NCBI RefSeq assembly: GCF_900168195.1 | Contig: NZ_FUYX01000007.1 | Location: 1-64,000 of the forward strand | Direction: 5' to 3' | Origin: Allobosea thiooxidans | GTDB lineage: Bacteria > Pseudomonadota > Alphaproteobacteria > Rhizobiales > Beijerinckiaceae | DNA length: 64,000 nt | Shown: piece by piece, positions 1 to 8,117 of the stretch | Layout: every line of letters starts with the position of its first letter | How positions within the stretch are numbered: the stretch's first letter is position 1 | The notes under the pieces: model-generated | Databases searched by the model: none | What the model was told of the DNA's origin: nothing | What the model saw: the letters and a program-made list of their open reading frames with translations, nothing else | Position numbers and translations under genes: made by a program

Positions 1-292
1 TCATGTGCGGGAACAGCGCGTAGTTCTGGAAGACCATGCCGAAGCCGCGCTCTTCCGGCCTCAAAGGGTCGATGCGCTTGTCGTCGAGCCAGATGCCGCC
101 GCCGGTCGCCGGCAGCAGGCCGGCGATCAGGTTGAGCGTCGTCGACTTGCCGCAGCCCGAAGGCCCGAGCAGCGCGATGAACTCGCCCTTGCCGATCGTC
201 AGCGAGACGTCCTTGAGCGCGTTGTGGGTGCCGAAGTCACGGCTCAGGCGATCGAGCCGAAGCTCGCGGAACGAGGCTGCGTTGATGGTCAT
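1..292 (-). CDS. ABC transporter ATP-binding protein (5' part, runs off the window)
   Basis: This is the N-terminal 97 residues of an import-type ABC ATPase. It starts MTINAASF, has the Walker A motif GPSGCGKST near residue 45 and the Q-loop region (MVFQNYALFPHM) at the window edge; the signature motif and Walker B lie outside. It is downstream of, and on the same strand as, the solute-binding protein at 382-1572, with 89 bases between them, so the two should be one importer operon whose permeases lie beyond the left edge. The ATG at 292 is the first good start, although the frame stays open upstream. The substrate cannot be read from this fragment. Confidence 0.9.
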   Translation of the reverse strand, partial: MTINAASFRELRLDRLSRDFGTHNALKDVSLTIGKGEFIALLGPSGCGKSTTLNLIAGLLPATGGGIWLDDKRIDPLRPEERGFGMVFQNYALFPHM

Positions 293-381
293 GGCTTCCG
301 GATTCTGCAGAACGGTGTCGAAGGATGCCCGACGGCGGACACCGGCCTGAATACCGGAGCCCGCCGCCGCTAGGCCAGTCC

Positions 382-1572
382 CTACTTCTTCTTGGCGCCG
401 CCGACCTGCTCGTCCCAGATGCGGAAGGCGATGACCATCTTGTCGGGGTCGAGCGGGGTTTCCATCGGATTGTCGGCGATCAGCTTCTCGTATTCCGGCC
501 GGCCGAACTCGGCGATGGCCTTCTGGCTGGAGGCCGGGGCCATCGAGAGCGGCACGTCCTTCACCGCCGGGCCCGGATAGAAATAGCCCTCGTCATAGGT
601 GAAAGCCTGCTGCGCGGGCGTCAGCATGTGGCGGATCAGGTCGAGCAGCACCGCGAGCTTCTCGCCGGAGACACCCTTGGGGATCATCATGTACTGGGCG
701 TCCGTGACCCAGTGGAAGCCCTTCAGCGCCTGAATCTTGGCTTCCTTCGGCACGATGCCGAGCACGCGCGGGTTGATGTCCCAGCCGGTGGTCGAAACGA
801 TGATGTCGCGCGTGCCGTCGCCGAGTTCCTTCATCGTCGCACCGGTGCCGCCCGGGTAGTACTCGATGTTCTCGCCGAGCTCCTTGAGATAGGCCCAGGT
901 CTTGTCCCAGCCCTTCTCCGGATCCTTCGGATCCTTGTCGCCAAGGAGATAGGGCAGCCCCATGATCCAGGTGCGGCCAGGGCCGGAATTGGCCGGGCGG
1001 GCATAGAGGAAGCGGTTCTTGTTCTGCTTCGTCCAGGCCAGGAGCTCCTCGGCCGTGGTCGGCACGTTCTTGACCTTGTCCGGCATGTATTCGAGCAGCG
1101 GGCCGGAGGGATAATAGACCATCGCCATGGCCTGGCCCTGCCCGAGATTGTGCATGGCGAGCGCCGGCTTGAGGTAGATGTCCTCCGGCTTCGGCAGCTC
1201 GGCCTGCAGGCGCGGCAGCAGATCGACCCAGAGCTTCTGGTCGATACCGGCCGAGAGCACGTCGAGACCGCCGATGACGAAGTCGATATCGGAACGGCCG
1301 GCGTTCTGCTGGGCCTTCAGCTTGGCCGGCAGCTCGGGCGCCGGGGCCTTGGTGAAGACCATCCGCGAGACGGCCTTGGGATTGGCCTTGGCATAGTTCT
1401 CCAGCGGCGCCTGGACCAGGGCCAGGGCGCCGCCGACATCGATGACGCTGATCGTGAGCGGCGACGCGGGGAGCTTGAGCTGCTGCGCGAAGGCGCCCGG
1501 CGCATGCGCCGCGACGCCAAGACCGGCGATACCACCAATGAAATGACGCCGGTTGATGTTGTCCTGACTCAT
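382..1572 (-). CDS. ABC transporter extracellular solute-binding protein
   Basis: A 396-residue periplasmic binding protein of the family-1 (polyamine/iron-like) fold. The chosen ATG at 1572 gives MSQDNINRRHFIGG, with a twin-arginine-like RRHF motif followed by a hydrophobic segment ending near AFAQ. A clear GGAGGG ribosome site lies just upstream, so the longer frame to 1647 is not needed. It precedes the ATPase gene and is divergent from a GntR/FCD regulator, with a palindromic operator candidate in the shared promoter region. Because that regulator is followed by mannonate dehydratase, a sugar acid or related substrate is possible, but this is inference. Confidence 0.88.
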   Translation of the reverse strand: MSQDNINRRHFIGGIAGLGVAAHAPGAFAQQLKLPASPLTISVIDVGGALALVQAPLENYAKANPKAVSRMVFTKAPAPELPAKLKAQQNAGRSDIDFVIGGLDVLSAGIDQKLWVDLLPRLQAELPKPEDIYLKPALAMHNLGQGQAMAMVYYPSGPLLEYMPDKVKNVPTTAEELLAWTKQNKNRFLYARPANSGPGRTWIMGLPYLLGDKDPKDPEKGWDKTWAYLKELGENIEYYPGGTGATMKELGDGTRDIIVSTTGWDINPRVLGIVPKEAKIQALKGFHWVTDAQYMMIPKGVSGEKLAVLLDLIRHMLTPAQQAFTYDEGYFYPGPAVKDVPLSMAPASSQKAIAEFGRPEYEKLIADNPMETPLDPDKMVIAFRIWDEQVGGAKKK

Positions 1573-1693
1573 GGTCTGTCCCTCCACATGGCTTTCGTCT
1601 TCTTGTGACTCGGCCCCGGGTCGCCGCCTCCGGGACTGGCTCATCAATCCACCCCACGTATAAAGTTGACGCAGGGCCGGATTAATCGGTATC

Positions 1694-1705
1694 CTAGTAT
1701 ACTAG
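1694..1705. promoter_or_regulatory. Palindromic operator candidate for the GntR/FCD regulator
   Basis: The 12-base perfect palindrome CTAGTATACTAG lies between the divergent solute-binding protein and regulator genes, 18 bases before the regulator ATG. A GTATAC core with flanking dyad symmetry is typical of operators bound by FCD-type GntR proteins. By position it could control both transcription units. Seen in sequence; the binding is inferred. Confidence 0.55.
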
Positions 1706-1722
1706 TCGACCAGAGCTTGGCA

Positions 1723-2418
1723 ATGGGCACTCCTGCAGCAAGGCAGACCACCGACCAGATCTACCGCGCGCTGCGAGGAGACATCCTGAGCACCACGCTG
1801 CGTCCCGGCGAAGCCATGTCGGAAGCGCGCATGGCCGTGCGCTTCGGGGTCAGCCGCACGCCGGTGCGCGAGGCGTTCAAGCGGCTGGCCGAGGAAGGCT
1901 TCCTCTCGGTCGTGCCGCAGGTCGGCACCTTCGTCGCGCCGATCGACATCGCCTCCGTCTATGACAGCCAGTTCGTGCGCGAGACGCTGGAATGCCGCAC
2001 GGTCGTGCTCGCCGCCCGGCATATCGACGATGCCGGCAAGGCGACGCTGGAGCGCCATATCCGCCAGCAGGAGCGCGATCTCGCCACCGGCGACCAGGCC
2101 GCCTTCTTCCGCCATGACGATGCGTTCCACGCCGAGATATCGCGGCTCGCCGGCCATCCGGCGGTCTGGAGCCTGATCGAGAGCGTCAAGGCGCAGCTCG
2201 ACCGTGTGCGCTGCCTGTCGCTCGAAAGCGCGGCCTGGCCGGACATGATCATGCGGGAGCATCGCGGCATCGCCGAGAGCATCAGCAACGGCAGCGAGGC
2301 CGAGGCCGAGAAGGCGATGCGCGCCCATCTGCGCACCGTCTTCGCCGCGATCGAGAACATCGCACGGAAGCATGTCGACGCCTTTGCCGGCTCGGCCCCG
2401 CCAATCCGGCTCGACTGA
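1723..2418 (+). CDS. GntR family transcriptional regulator, FCD (FadR-like) type
   Basis: A 231-residue regulator with an N-terminal winged helix (about residues 10-75; FGVSRTPVREAFKRLAEEG is the classic GntR recognition helix region) and a C-terminal all-helical FCD ligand domain (about 85-215). The FCD metal/ligand positions include the HDDAFHAEIS segment and EHRGIAE. ATG 1723 was chosen over a TTG at 1666 because the longer start would overlap the promoter and the palindrome at 1694-1705. It is followed after 47 bases by uxuA, so it is probably an UxuR-like regulator of hexuronate/mannonate use and of the divergent importer (inference). Confidence 0.88.
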   Translation: MGTPAARQTTDQIYRALRGDILSTTLRPGEAMSEARMAVRFGVSRTPVREAFKRLAEEGFLSVVPQVGTFVAPIDIASVYDSQFVRETLECRTVVLAARHIDDAGKATLERHIRQQERDLATGDQAAFFRHDDAFHAEISRLAGHPAVWSLIESVKAQLDRVRCLSLESAAWPDMIMREHRGIAESISNGSEAEAEKAMRAHLRTVFAAIENIARKHVDAFAGSAPPIRLD

Positions 2419-2465
2419 CGAGCCGATCGATCTTCCCAGAATAATACCGCGAAGGAAACGCGACC

Positions 2466-3662
2466 ATGGAACAATGCTGGCGCTGGTTCGGGCCGGACGA
2501 CGTCGTGACTCTGGCGCAGGCCAGGCAGGCCGGCGCGACCGGCATCGTCAACTCGCTGCACCAGATTCCCTATGGCGTGGTGTGGAGCGTCGAGGAGATC
2601 GAGAAGCGCCAGGAGATCGTCCGCAGCGACAAGAGCCTCGGCCTCGAATGGAAGGTGGTCGAGAGCCTGCCGATCCATGAGAGCGTCAAGATCGGCGAAG
2701 GTGACCTCGAACCCATCTTCGAGAACTACCGCCAGTCGATGCGCAACCTCGCCGCCTGCGGCCTGCAGGTGATCTGCTATAACTTCATGCCCGTATTGGA
2801 CTGGACCCGCACCGAGCTTGCCCACAAGCTGCCGGGCGGCGGCACGGCGCTGCGCTTCAACCTGCACGAATATGTCGCGCTCGACCATTTCATGCTGAAG
2901 CGCAAGGGCGCCGAGGAAGGCCATACGGCCGAAGTTATGGACAAGGCCAAGGCCTGGTTCGACAACTCGACGCAGGCCGATCGCGACCGGCTGCTCTCCA
3001 GCGTCATGGCGGGCCTGCCCGGTGCCTTCGACCGCTACGACCTGCCCGGCCTCGCCCGCATCCTCGAGCGCTATGCCGGCATGACGCATGACAAGCTGCG
3101 CGCCAATCTCAAGCGCTTCCTCGAGGCGATCATCCCGACTGCCGAGGAGGTCGGCATCCGCATGTGCATCCATCCGGACGACCCGCCGCGCTCGCTCTTC
3201 GGCCTGCCGCGGATCTGCTCGACCGAGGACGACATCGCCTTCATCCTCGGCTCGGTCGAATCCCCCGCGAACGGCCTGACCCTGTGCTCGGGCTCGCTCG
3301 GGGCGAACCCGAAAAACGACGTGCCCGGCATCGCCCGCCGCTTCGCCGACAAGATCTGGTTCGCGCATCTGCGCAACGTCGCCAAGGACCCGGACGGCTC
3401 CTTCATGGAAGCCGAACATCTCGGCGGGGATACCGACATGGTCGCGCTGGTCGATGCGCTGATGGCCGAGGAGCAGCGCCGGAAGGCTGAAAGCCATCCG
3501 CATTGGCAGATCCCGATGCGGCCCGACCACGGCCACGAACTGCTCGACGATGTCGGCAAGGGCAGCTTCCCGGGCTATCCGGCCGTCGGGCGCCTGCGCG
3601 GGCTGGCGGAACTCCGCGGCGTGATGACCGCGCTGGCGCAGGTCAAGGGCTACGCGGCCTGA
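2466..3662 (+). CDS. uxuA: Mannonate dehydratase
   Basis: A 398-residue protein, the usual length of UxuA, which dehydrates D-mannonate to 2-keto-3-deoxygluconate in hexuronate breakdown. Family sequence is clear from the start (MEQCWRWFGPDD, GIVNSLHQIPYGVVW) and at the metal/substrate site (CIHPDDPPRSLFGLPRI near the centre, MRPDHGHE near the C-terminus). It is a cytoplasmic TIM-barrel enzyme. It follows the GntR/FCD regulator in the same direction and is ended by a strong hairpin terminator. No other hexuronate enzyme (UxuB, UxaC, KdgK) is in the window. Confidence 0.93.
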   Translation: MEQCWRWFGPDDVVTLAQARQAGATGIVNSLHQIPYGVVWSVEEIEKRQEIVRSDKSLGLEWKVVESLPIHESVKIGEGDLEPIFENYRQSMRNLAACGLQVICYNFMPVLDWTRTELAHKLPGGGTALRFNLHEYVALDHFMLKRKGAEEGHTAEVMDKAKAWFDNSTQADRDRLLSSVMAGLPGAFDRYDLPGLARILERYAGMTHDKLRANLKRFLEAIIPTAEEVGIRMCIHPDDPPRSLFGLPRICSTEDDIAFILGSVESPANGLTLCSGSLGANPKNDVPGIARRFADKIWFAHLRNVAKDPDGSFMEAEHLGGDTDMVALVDALMAEEQRRKAESHPHWQIPMRPDHGHELLDDVGKGSFPGYPAVGRLRGLAELRGVMTALAQVKGYAA

Positions 3663-3668
3663 AACGCG

Positions 3669-3693
3669 AAAGGCGGGCCGAAGGCCCGCCTTT
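3669..3693 (+). terminator. Intrinsic terminator after uxuA
   Basis: Perfect 11-base-pair stem (AAAGGCGGGCC / GGCCCGCCTTT) with a 3-base loop, starting 7 bases after the uxuA stop and ending in a short T run. It also has A residues on its 5' side, so it could act in both directions. Confidence 0.8.
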
Positions 3694-3708
3694 GCAAGAG
3701 GTCACAGC

Positions 3709-3808
3709 CGTCATTCTCGGGCGAAGCGAAGCGCAGACCCGGGAATCTCTTGCAGAAGGGGGCGCGTTCTCGTCCTGAGATGCTCGGGCCAAGCCCGAGC
3801 ATGACGCC
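3709..3808. repeat. Dispersed palindromic repeat, family B (full copy)
   Basis: About 100 bases made of two modules: one around TCTCGGGCGAAGCGAAGCG and a perfect 10-base-pair hairpin at 3780-3802 (ATGCTCGGGC / GCCCGAGCAT). The same two modules occur in reverse orientation at 58572-58679, and the hairpin module alone at 48900-48928. The whole element begins and ends with inverted GTCAT-like ends. On the minus strand the second hairpin lies 18 bases after the ureE stop and may serve as its 3' hairpin. Confidence 0.8.
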
Positions 3809-3819
3809 CAGCATCTGCC

Positions 3820-4515
3820 TCAATGATCGTGGGAATGGCCCTTGTGGCCATGCGCGGCACCGTGGCCGTGGCCATGATCGTGATGGCCATGGCCGTGATG
3901 GTCGTGGTCATGGCCGCAGCCGCAACCCTCGCCATGGGCATGCTTGTGATCATGATCGTGCTTGTGGCCATGCGCGTGATCATGGCCATGGTGCTCATGG
4001 TGATGTCCGTGGCCATGATCGTGACCATGATGATGGTCATGGTGATGATGGTCGTGCCCGCAGCCGCAATCGTCGCCATGGGCATGGTGATGAACCTCGG
4101 GCTCCGGCTGGAACGGGCGCTCCACCTCCGCCATGGCGCAACCCTGCCCGCGGACCAGCTCGGCCAGGGACGGATCGGCGGGGACATAGAGCGCGTCGGC
4201 CGTCATCTCGGCCGGGACATGGTGGCCGCCGAGATGCCAGGCGAGGCGCACCAGCCGCAGCGGGTTCTCGGCGCGGACCTCCAGGAGCTTCTCCGGCGCG
4301 GCCTTGACCTGCACGAGGCGGCCGTCCTCCAGCTTCAGCGCGTCGCCGTCGTTGAACGAGGTCGGCTTGTCGAGCGAGATCGCGAATTCCAGGCCGCCCT
4401 CCGCCGTCACCGTCACCCCGTCGAGGCTGCGGTCGCGATGGCCGAGGCTCAACGTATCGACGACGCGGTCGGCGCGGACGGCGGGCTTGCGAAGGACGGA
4501 AGTGGCGCGAAGCAT
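3820..4515 (-). CDS. ureE: Urease accessory protein UreE with long histidine-rich tail
   Basis: A 231-residue UreE, the nickel-binding metallochaperone that delivers Ni to apo-urease with UreD/F/G. Residues 1-140 are the normal two-domain UreE core, with the typical GLEFAISL, LKLEDGRLVQV, RLAWHLGGHHVP and AEVERPFQPE segments; the histidine in WHLGGHH matches the conserved metal site. The last 90 residues contain 44 histidines, plus two CGCGHDH clusters, a nickel-storage type tail much longer than in most UreE. ATG 4515 gives the family-like start MLRATSVL; ATG 4530 and GTG 4545 are also possible. No urease structural or other accessory gene is adjacent. Confidence 0.9.
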   Translation of the reverse strand: MLRATSVLRKPAVRADRVVDTLSLGHRDRSLDGVTVTAEGGLEFAISLDKPTSFNDGDALKLEDGRLVQVKAAPEKLLEVRAENPLRLVRLAWHLGGHHVPAEMTADALYVPADPSLAELVRGQGCAMAEVERPFQPEPEVHHHAHGDDCGCGHDHHHHDHHHGHDHGHGHHHEHHGHDHAHGHKHDHDHKHAHGEGCGCGHDHDHHGHGHHDHGHGHGAAHGHKGHSHDH

Positions 4516-4625
4516 ATGCGGCGATCCCATGCTGGGGCCCGGCACAATATGCGCCCGAGCCCGGATCGCAGCTTAGTAGCACAAACCGGCGGCCGTGCTA
4601 CCAAGCGCAGATGTCACAGATGGTC

Positions 4626-5663
4626 TCAGCGCGGCAGCGCCTTGACCTCGGTGTCGAACTTCTTGAGCAGGCGCGAGCGCTCGGCCGGCGAGCCCCAGCG
4701 CGGGGTGTCGTAGTCGATCAGCTTCATCTCGGCGAATTTCGGCGCGTCCGGCGACAGCAGCGAATTCTTGTTCGACGGGATCGAGTTGATCTTCAGCTTC
4801 GCGTTGATGTTCTGGGCATCGGGCGAGAGCGTGAAATCGACGAATTTGCGCGCGGCCTCCGGGTTCTTGCCGCCCTTGATGATCGAGACCGAGCCGGTCT
4901 CGTAGCCGGTGCCCTCGCAGGGGGCGACGGTTTCGATCGGCGCGCCCTGCAGCTTCTGCGTCAGCATGTCGTGGATGAAGGCGATGCCGACCGCCGTCTC
5001 GCCGAGCGCAGCCGCCTTCACCGGCGCGATGCCGGACTTGGTGTACTGGCTGATGTTCTTGTGCAGGCTCTTGAGGAACTCGAAGCCCTTCTCCTCGCCG
5101 AGGCGCTGAACCGTCGTCGCCAGGAAGACATAGGCCGTGCCGGAAGAGCTCGGATCGGCGATCTGGACCTCGTCGCGCAGCTTCGGATCAAGCAGGTCCG
5201 CCCAGCATTTCGGCGCGGCGATGCCCTTCTTCTTCAGCACCTCGGTGTTGTAGCCGACGCCGAGCGCGCCGAGATAGATGCCGTTGGTGCGGAACTTCGA
5301 CTGCTCGGCATGGCGCTGCGCCCAATCGTGCAGCTCGGGCAGCTTCGGCGACTTGTACTCGTCCAGGAGCCCCTCCTCCGCGGCCTGCAGATGCGGCTCG
5401 CCCGGGCCGCCCCACCAGACATCGCCGCGGGGGTTGGAGGCCTCGGCCTTGACCTGGGCATAGACCTCCCCCGTGCTCTTGCGCACCATCGAGACCTTGA
5501 TGCCGGTCGCCTTCTCGAACATCGCCGCGCCCTCGCGGCACTGCTCTTCCAGGATCGAGCAGTAAACCGTGACCTGCCCCTGAGCCAAGGCCGGCTGCGC
5601 CGCAGCGGACAGCATCAACCCGGCCAGAAGCGCGCCAGCGGGCGCCAGACGCGAAGCAACCAT
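4626..5663 (-). CDS. ABC transporter solute-binding protein, iron/AfuA-like
   Basis: A 345-residue secreted binding protein with a cleavable signal peptide (MVASRLAPAGALLAGLMLSA, cleavage likely after ALA). The mature protein begins QVTVYCSILEEQC and has the FbpA/AfuA-like layout (DVWWGGPGEPHLQA, YNTEVLKKKGI, ADPSSSGTAY). Three in-frame ATGs follow GGGGAGG directly; 5663 gives the best spacing. No permease or ATPase is adjacent, so it is an orphan here or supplied from elsewhere. Ferric iron, 2-aminoethylphosphonate or another substrate of this family is possible; I cannot choose. Confidence 0.82.
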   Translation of the reverse strand: MVASRLAPAGALLAGLMLSAAAQPALAQGQVTVYCSILEEQCREGAAMFEKATGIKVSMVRKSTGEVYAQVKAEASNPRGDVWWGGPGEPHLQAAEEGLLDEYKSPKLPELHDWAQRHAEQSKFRTNGIYLGALGVGYNTEVLKKKGIAAPKCWADLLDPKLRDEVQIADPSSSGTAYVFLATTVQRLGEEKGFEFLKSLHKNISQYTKSGIAPVKAAALGETAVGIAFIHDMLTQKLQGAPIETVAPCEGTGYETGSVSIIKGGKNPEAARKFVDFTLSPDAQNINAKLKINSIPSNKNSLLSPDAPKFAEMKLIDYDTPRWGSPAERSRLLKKFDTEVKALPR

Positions 5664-5777
5664 CATCATCCTCCCCAATGGATTCCTTTGCCGACGAAAA
5701 GACCGACGGCAGGGAGAGGAGTCAAGCGGCGGTCGAGCAGCCCCCTCCTGCAGGGCTGTCGAGGGTCTTCTGTCCTG

Positions 5778-6638
5778 CTAGTCCGTCGTTTCCGGCCGGT
5801 CGGGAGAAGAGGCTTCGACCGGCGCCGGCTTCTTCTTGGCCGCCGGCTTCTTGCGCCGCTTCGGTTTCGCCTTCGGCAGCTGCGCCTCCTGCAGCATCTC
5901 GAGCTGGACCTGCTGGATCTCGGCGAGGCGCTGCCATTGCCGCGTGACGAGGTGATCCATCTTCTCGTGCAGGTGCCGGATCTCGAGCTCGGCCTTGAGA
6001 TTGACCTGATAGTCGTTGAGCGAGCGCAGGCGGTCCTTCGTCTCCTGCCGCTTCTGGCTCATCATGATGATCGGCGCCTGCACCGCAGCCAGGCAGGACA
6101 GCACGAGGTTGAGCAGGATGAAGGGATAGGGGTCGAAGGCGCCCGCCTGCCCGATCGCGGCGTTGATCGCCATCCACACGACCAGCACGACGCCAAAGCT
6201 GATCAGGAAGGCCCAGGATCCGCCGAAGCTCGCGAGGTTGTCCGAGAACCTTTCGCCCAGCGTGCGGCGCTCCTCGAAATCGTCCTCGACGTTCTCGGCG
6301 ATAGTCTCCTGCCGGGCGATGCTCTCGGCCACCTCCCGGTCGAGATCGGAATATTCGCCGTGCTCCTCGCGCAGGATCTCCTCGACATAGCGCGTGCGAT
6401 AGCGCGCCAGCTCCTTCAGGCTGATCAGCGCATGGTCGGGCAGTTCTGGAAAGTCGGCCCGGATATGATCGACAAGGGCGGGCCGCAGCGTGCCGATCTC
6501 GACCAGGTTCCGGCGCGCCATCTCCTGGCCGCTGATGGCGCAGATGCCGCGCTTCTTGCCGGCGGAGCCGGTGGTGCCCGGCGCCTCGATCACGGCAGCC
6601 GGCGGACCGGCGGGGGTTTCGTCGACCTGCTTCGTCAT
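5778..6638 (-). CDS. DUF1003 membrane protein
   Basis: A 286-residue protein of the DUF1003 family. The central domain (about residues 110-215) has the family core RTLGERFSDNLASFGGSWAF and DPYPFILLNLVLSCLAAVQAP, with two transmembrane helices. The N-terminus carries a short region with GICAISGQEM, and the C-terminus is a lysine/proline/alanine-rich basic tail after a likely coiled coil (about 215-255). The function of the family is unknown. It is a single gene between an orphan binding protein and a small acidic protein. Confidence 0.85.
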   Translation of the reverse strand: MTKQVDETPAGPPAAVIEAPGTTGSAGKKRGICAISGQEMARRNLVEIGTLRPALVDHIRADFPELPDHALISLKELARYRTRYVEEILREEHGEYSDLDREVAESIARQETIAENVEDDFEERRTLGERFSDNLASFGGSWAFLISFGVVLVVWMAINAAIGQAGAFDPYPFILLNLVLSCLAAVQAPIIMMSQKRQETKDRLRSLNDYQVNLKAELEIRHLHEKMDHLVTRQWQRLAEIQQVQLEMLQEAQLPKAKPKRRKKPAAKKKPAPVEASSPDRPETTD

Positions 6639-6708
6639 GCCTTCTTCCCCGTCGCGGCAGCGCGCCGCGCCCGGTCGCGGCGCGGAAGCGCCCGCGCCGG
6701 CCCTGTTC

Positions 6709-6734
6709 GCCCGAAGGAGCAGGCTCCTCCGGGC
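6709..6734 (-). terminator. Hairpin downstream of the 102-residue acidic protein gene
   Basis: Inverted repeat GCCCGAAGGAG / CTCCTCCGGGC (one mismatch) with a 4-base loop, 25 bases after the stop at 6759 on the minus strand. There is no strong T run, so termination is only likely. Confidence 0.45.
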
Positions 6735-6758
6735 TGCCGTCCGGCCAGACCGCCAGCG

Positions 6759-7067
6759 TCAGGCCTTGGCCTTCTCCTCGCTTTCCGCGTCATCCTCGGC
6801 GGAATCCTCTTCCGCGTCATCATCCTCATCCTCGTCCTCGGCATCGAGGTCCAGATATTCGTAACCGAAAACGATCTCGCCGGTTTCAGGGTCGAAGGCG
6901 CTGACGGAGGAATCCTCGAACGCCTGGATCAGCATTTCGGCATCGTCCGGCCCGTGGACATCGAAGCGACGCAGGGTCTCCGCGCCCTCGGCCTTGACGA
7001 CGAGTTCGACCGACCAGTTCCGCCCGGCGGTATCGTAGATGCATTTCAGGCCCTGGATCGCCAGCAT
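6759..7067 (-). CDS. Small protein with a strongly acidic C-terminus
   Basis: A 102-residue protein that I do not recognise. ATG 7067 follows a GGAGAG ribosome site; the longer frame to 7184 reads through non-conserved sequence. Residues 1-70 look like a compact alpha/beta domain (MLAIQGLKCIYDTAGRNWSV, ELVVKAEGAETLRRFDVHG, FDPETGEIVFGYEYLDLD). Residues 71-102 are almost all Asp, Glu, Ala and Ser, ending EEKAKA. Such tails often mark nucleic-acid mimics or solubility tails, but no function is claimed. Confidence 0.65.
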   Translation of the reverse strand: MLAIQGLKCIYDTAGRNWSVELVVKAEGAETLRRFDVHGPDDAEMLIQAFEDSSVSAFDPETGEIVFGYEYLDLDAEDEDEDDDAEEDSAEDDAESEEKAKA

Positions 7068-7202
7068 GGTGCTCTCTCCTGAGATTGATCCGATGCGCCA
7101 ACGCGCGCCGGACCAGATGCCCCAGATGCGTGACGGACACGCGACGCCGCCCGCAAGCCGGCGGGAGAAGTCACTAGCCGGCACCCCTTCGGACAGGCCG
7201 CG

Positions 7203-8117
7203 TCAGTGCGGCGCCTGCGCCAGGAAGCGCTCGACCTCGTCGCGCCGGGGGGCGCCGCTGCGGCCGCCGAAACGCGTGCATTTGATCGCCGCCGCAGCCG
7301 AGGCGAAGCGGATCGCGGAGGGCTCGTCCTGCCCCTCGGCGAGGGCGAGCGTGAAGGCGCCGTGCCAGACATCGCCGGCTCCGAGCGTATCCACCGTCTC
7401 CACCGCGAAAGCCGGCATATGCCGCACCTCGCCGTCTTCGACGAAGAGCACCCCGTCCTTGCCGAGCGTCACCGCCAGCCAGGTCGGGACGCCGGCCGCG
7501 AGGCGGGCGAGTCCGGCGCGCGGGTCCTCCTCGCCGGAGATCTCGCGCAGGGCCTGCTGGCTGAAGGCGACATGGCTCGCGGTTCCGACGAGGTCCGGAT
7601 GCGGCGGCTTGCGATCCCCGTCGAGCACGCCGGGAACGCCGGCGGCACGAGCGAGCTTCAGCGCTGCCAGCGCCCCCTCCCCCCAGCGCGTATCGGCGAG
7701 CACCGCGCCCGCTCCCTTCGGAAGCCTGCGCGGCAGCCAGGCGACATCCTCCGGCATGGCCGGATCGGAATAGGAGATCACCATGCGCTCGCCCTGCGCG
7801 TCGACGAGGATGGCGGAGACCGGCGAGCGCAGCCCGGCAACACGGCGCGCAAAACCGGTGTCGATGCCCTCCGCCTGCAGATCCGCGACGATCTGATCCC
7901 CGGTCAGGTCGTCGGCGAGCCGCGTCGCCAGCCAGCAGGCGCCGCCGAGCCGCGCAATGGCGACAGAGGCATTGCCGGCGCAGCCGCCGCCGACCACGGC
8001 AAGCCCGCGCGAACGATATTTCTCGCCACGCGTCGGCATCGTCTCGACACTGTAGACATAGTCGAGCGTGGCGATGCCGAGGCAGAAGACGCCGGTGCGA
8101 GCGGGTTCAGGAGCCAA
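7203..8117 (-). CDS. PfkB family carbohydrate kinase
   Basis: A 304-residue ribokinase-superfamily kinase. It has the N-terminal family signature (VVGGGCAGNASVAIARLGG, residues 41-59) and the C-terminal signature DTLGAGDVWHGAF (243-255) whose Asp249 is the expected catalytic base. The sequence style resembles sulfofructose kinase/2-keto-3-deoxygluconate-type kinases, but the sugar is not determinable. The only usable start near the conserved N-terminus is TTG at 8117, overlapping the last 11 bases of the PIN-domain gene, so it is probably translationally coupled to the toxin-antitoxin genes. Confidence 0.85.
   Translation of the reverse strand: MAPEPARTGVFCLGIATLDYVYSVETMPTRGEKYRSRGLAVVGGGCAGNASVAIARLGGACWLATRLADDLTGDQIVADLQAEGIDTGFARRVAGLRSPVSAILVDAQGERMVISYSDPAMPEDVAWLPRRLPKGAGAVLADTRWGEGALAALKLARAAGVPGVLDGDRKPPHPDLVGTASHVAFSQQALREISGEEDPRAGLARLAAGVPTWLAVTLGKDGVLFVEDGEVRHMPAFAVETVDTLGAGDVWHGAFTLALAEGQDEPSAIRFASAAAAIKCTRFGGRSGAPRRDEVERFLAQAPH

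Noticed and set aside
1666-1722. TTG start adding 19 residues to the GntR-type regulator
   Set aside because: It would place coding sequence over the operator palindrome, has no ribosome site, and the extra residues do not fit the family.
3820-4100. Apparent tandem DNA repeat (CATGGCCATGATCG-like units)
   Set aside because: It is the coding sequence of the UreE histidine-rich tail; the repetition comes from His/Gly/Asp codons, not from a separate repeat element.
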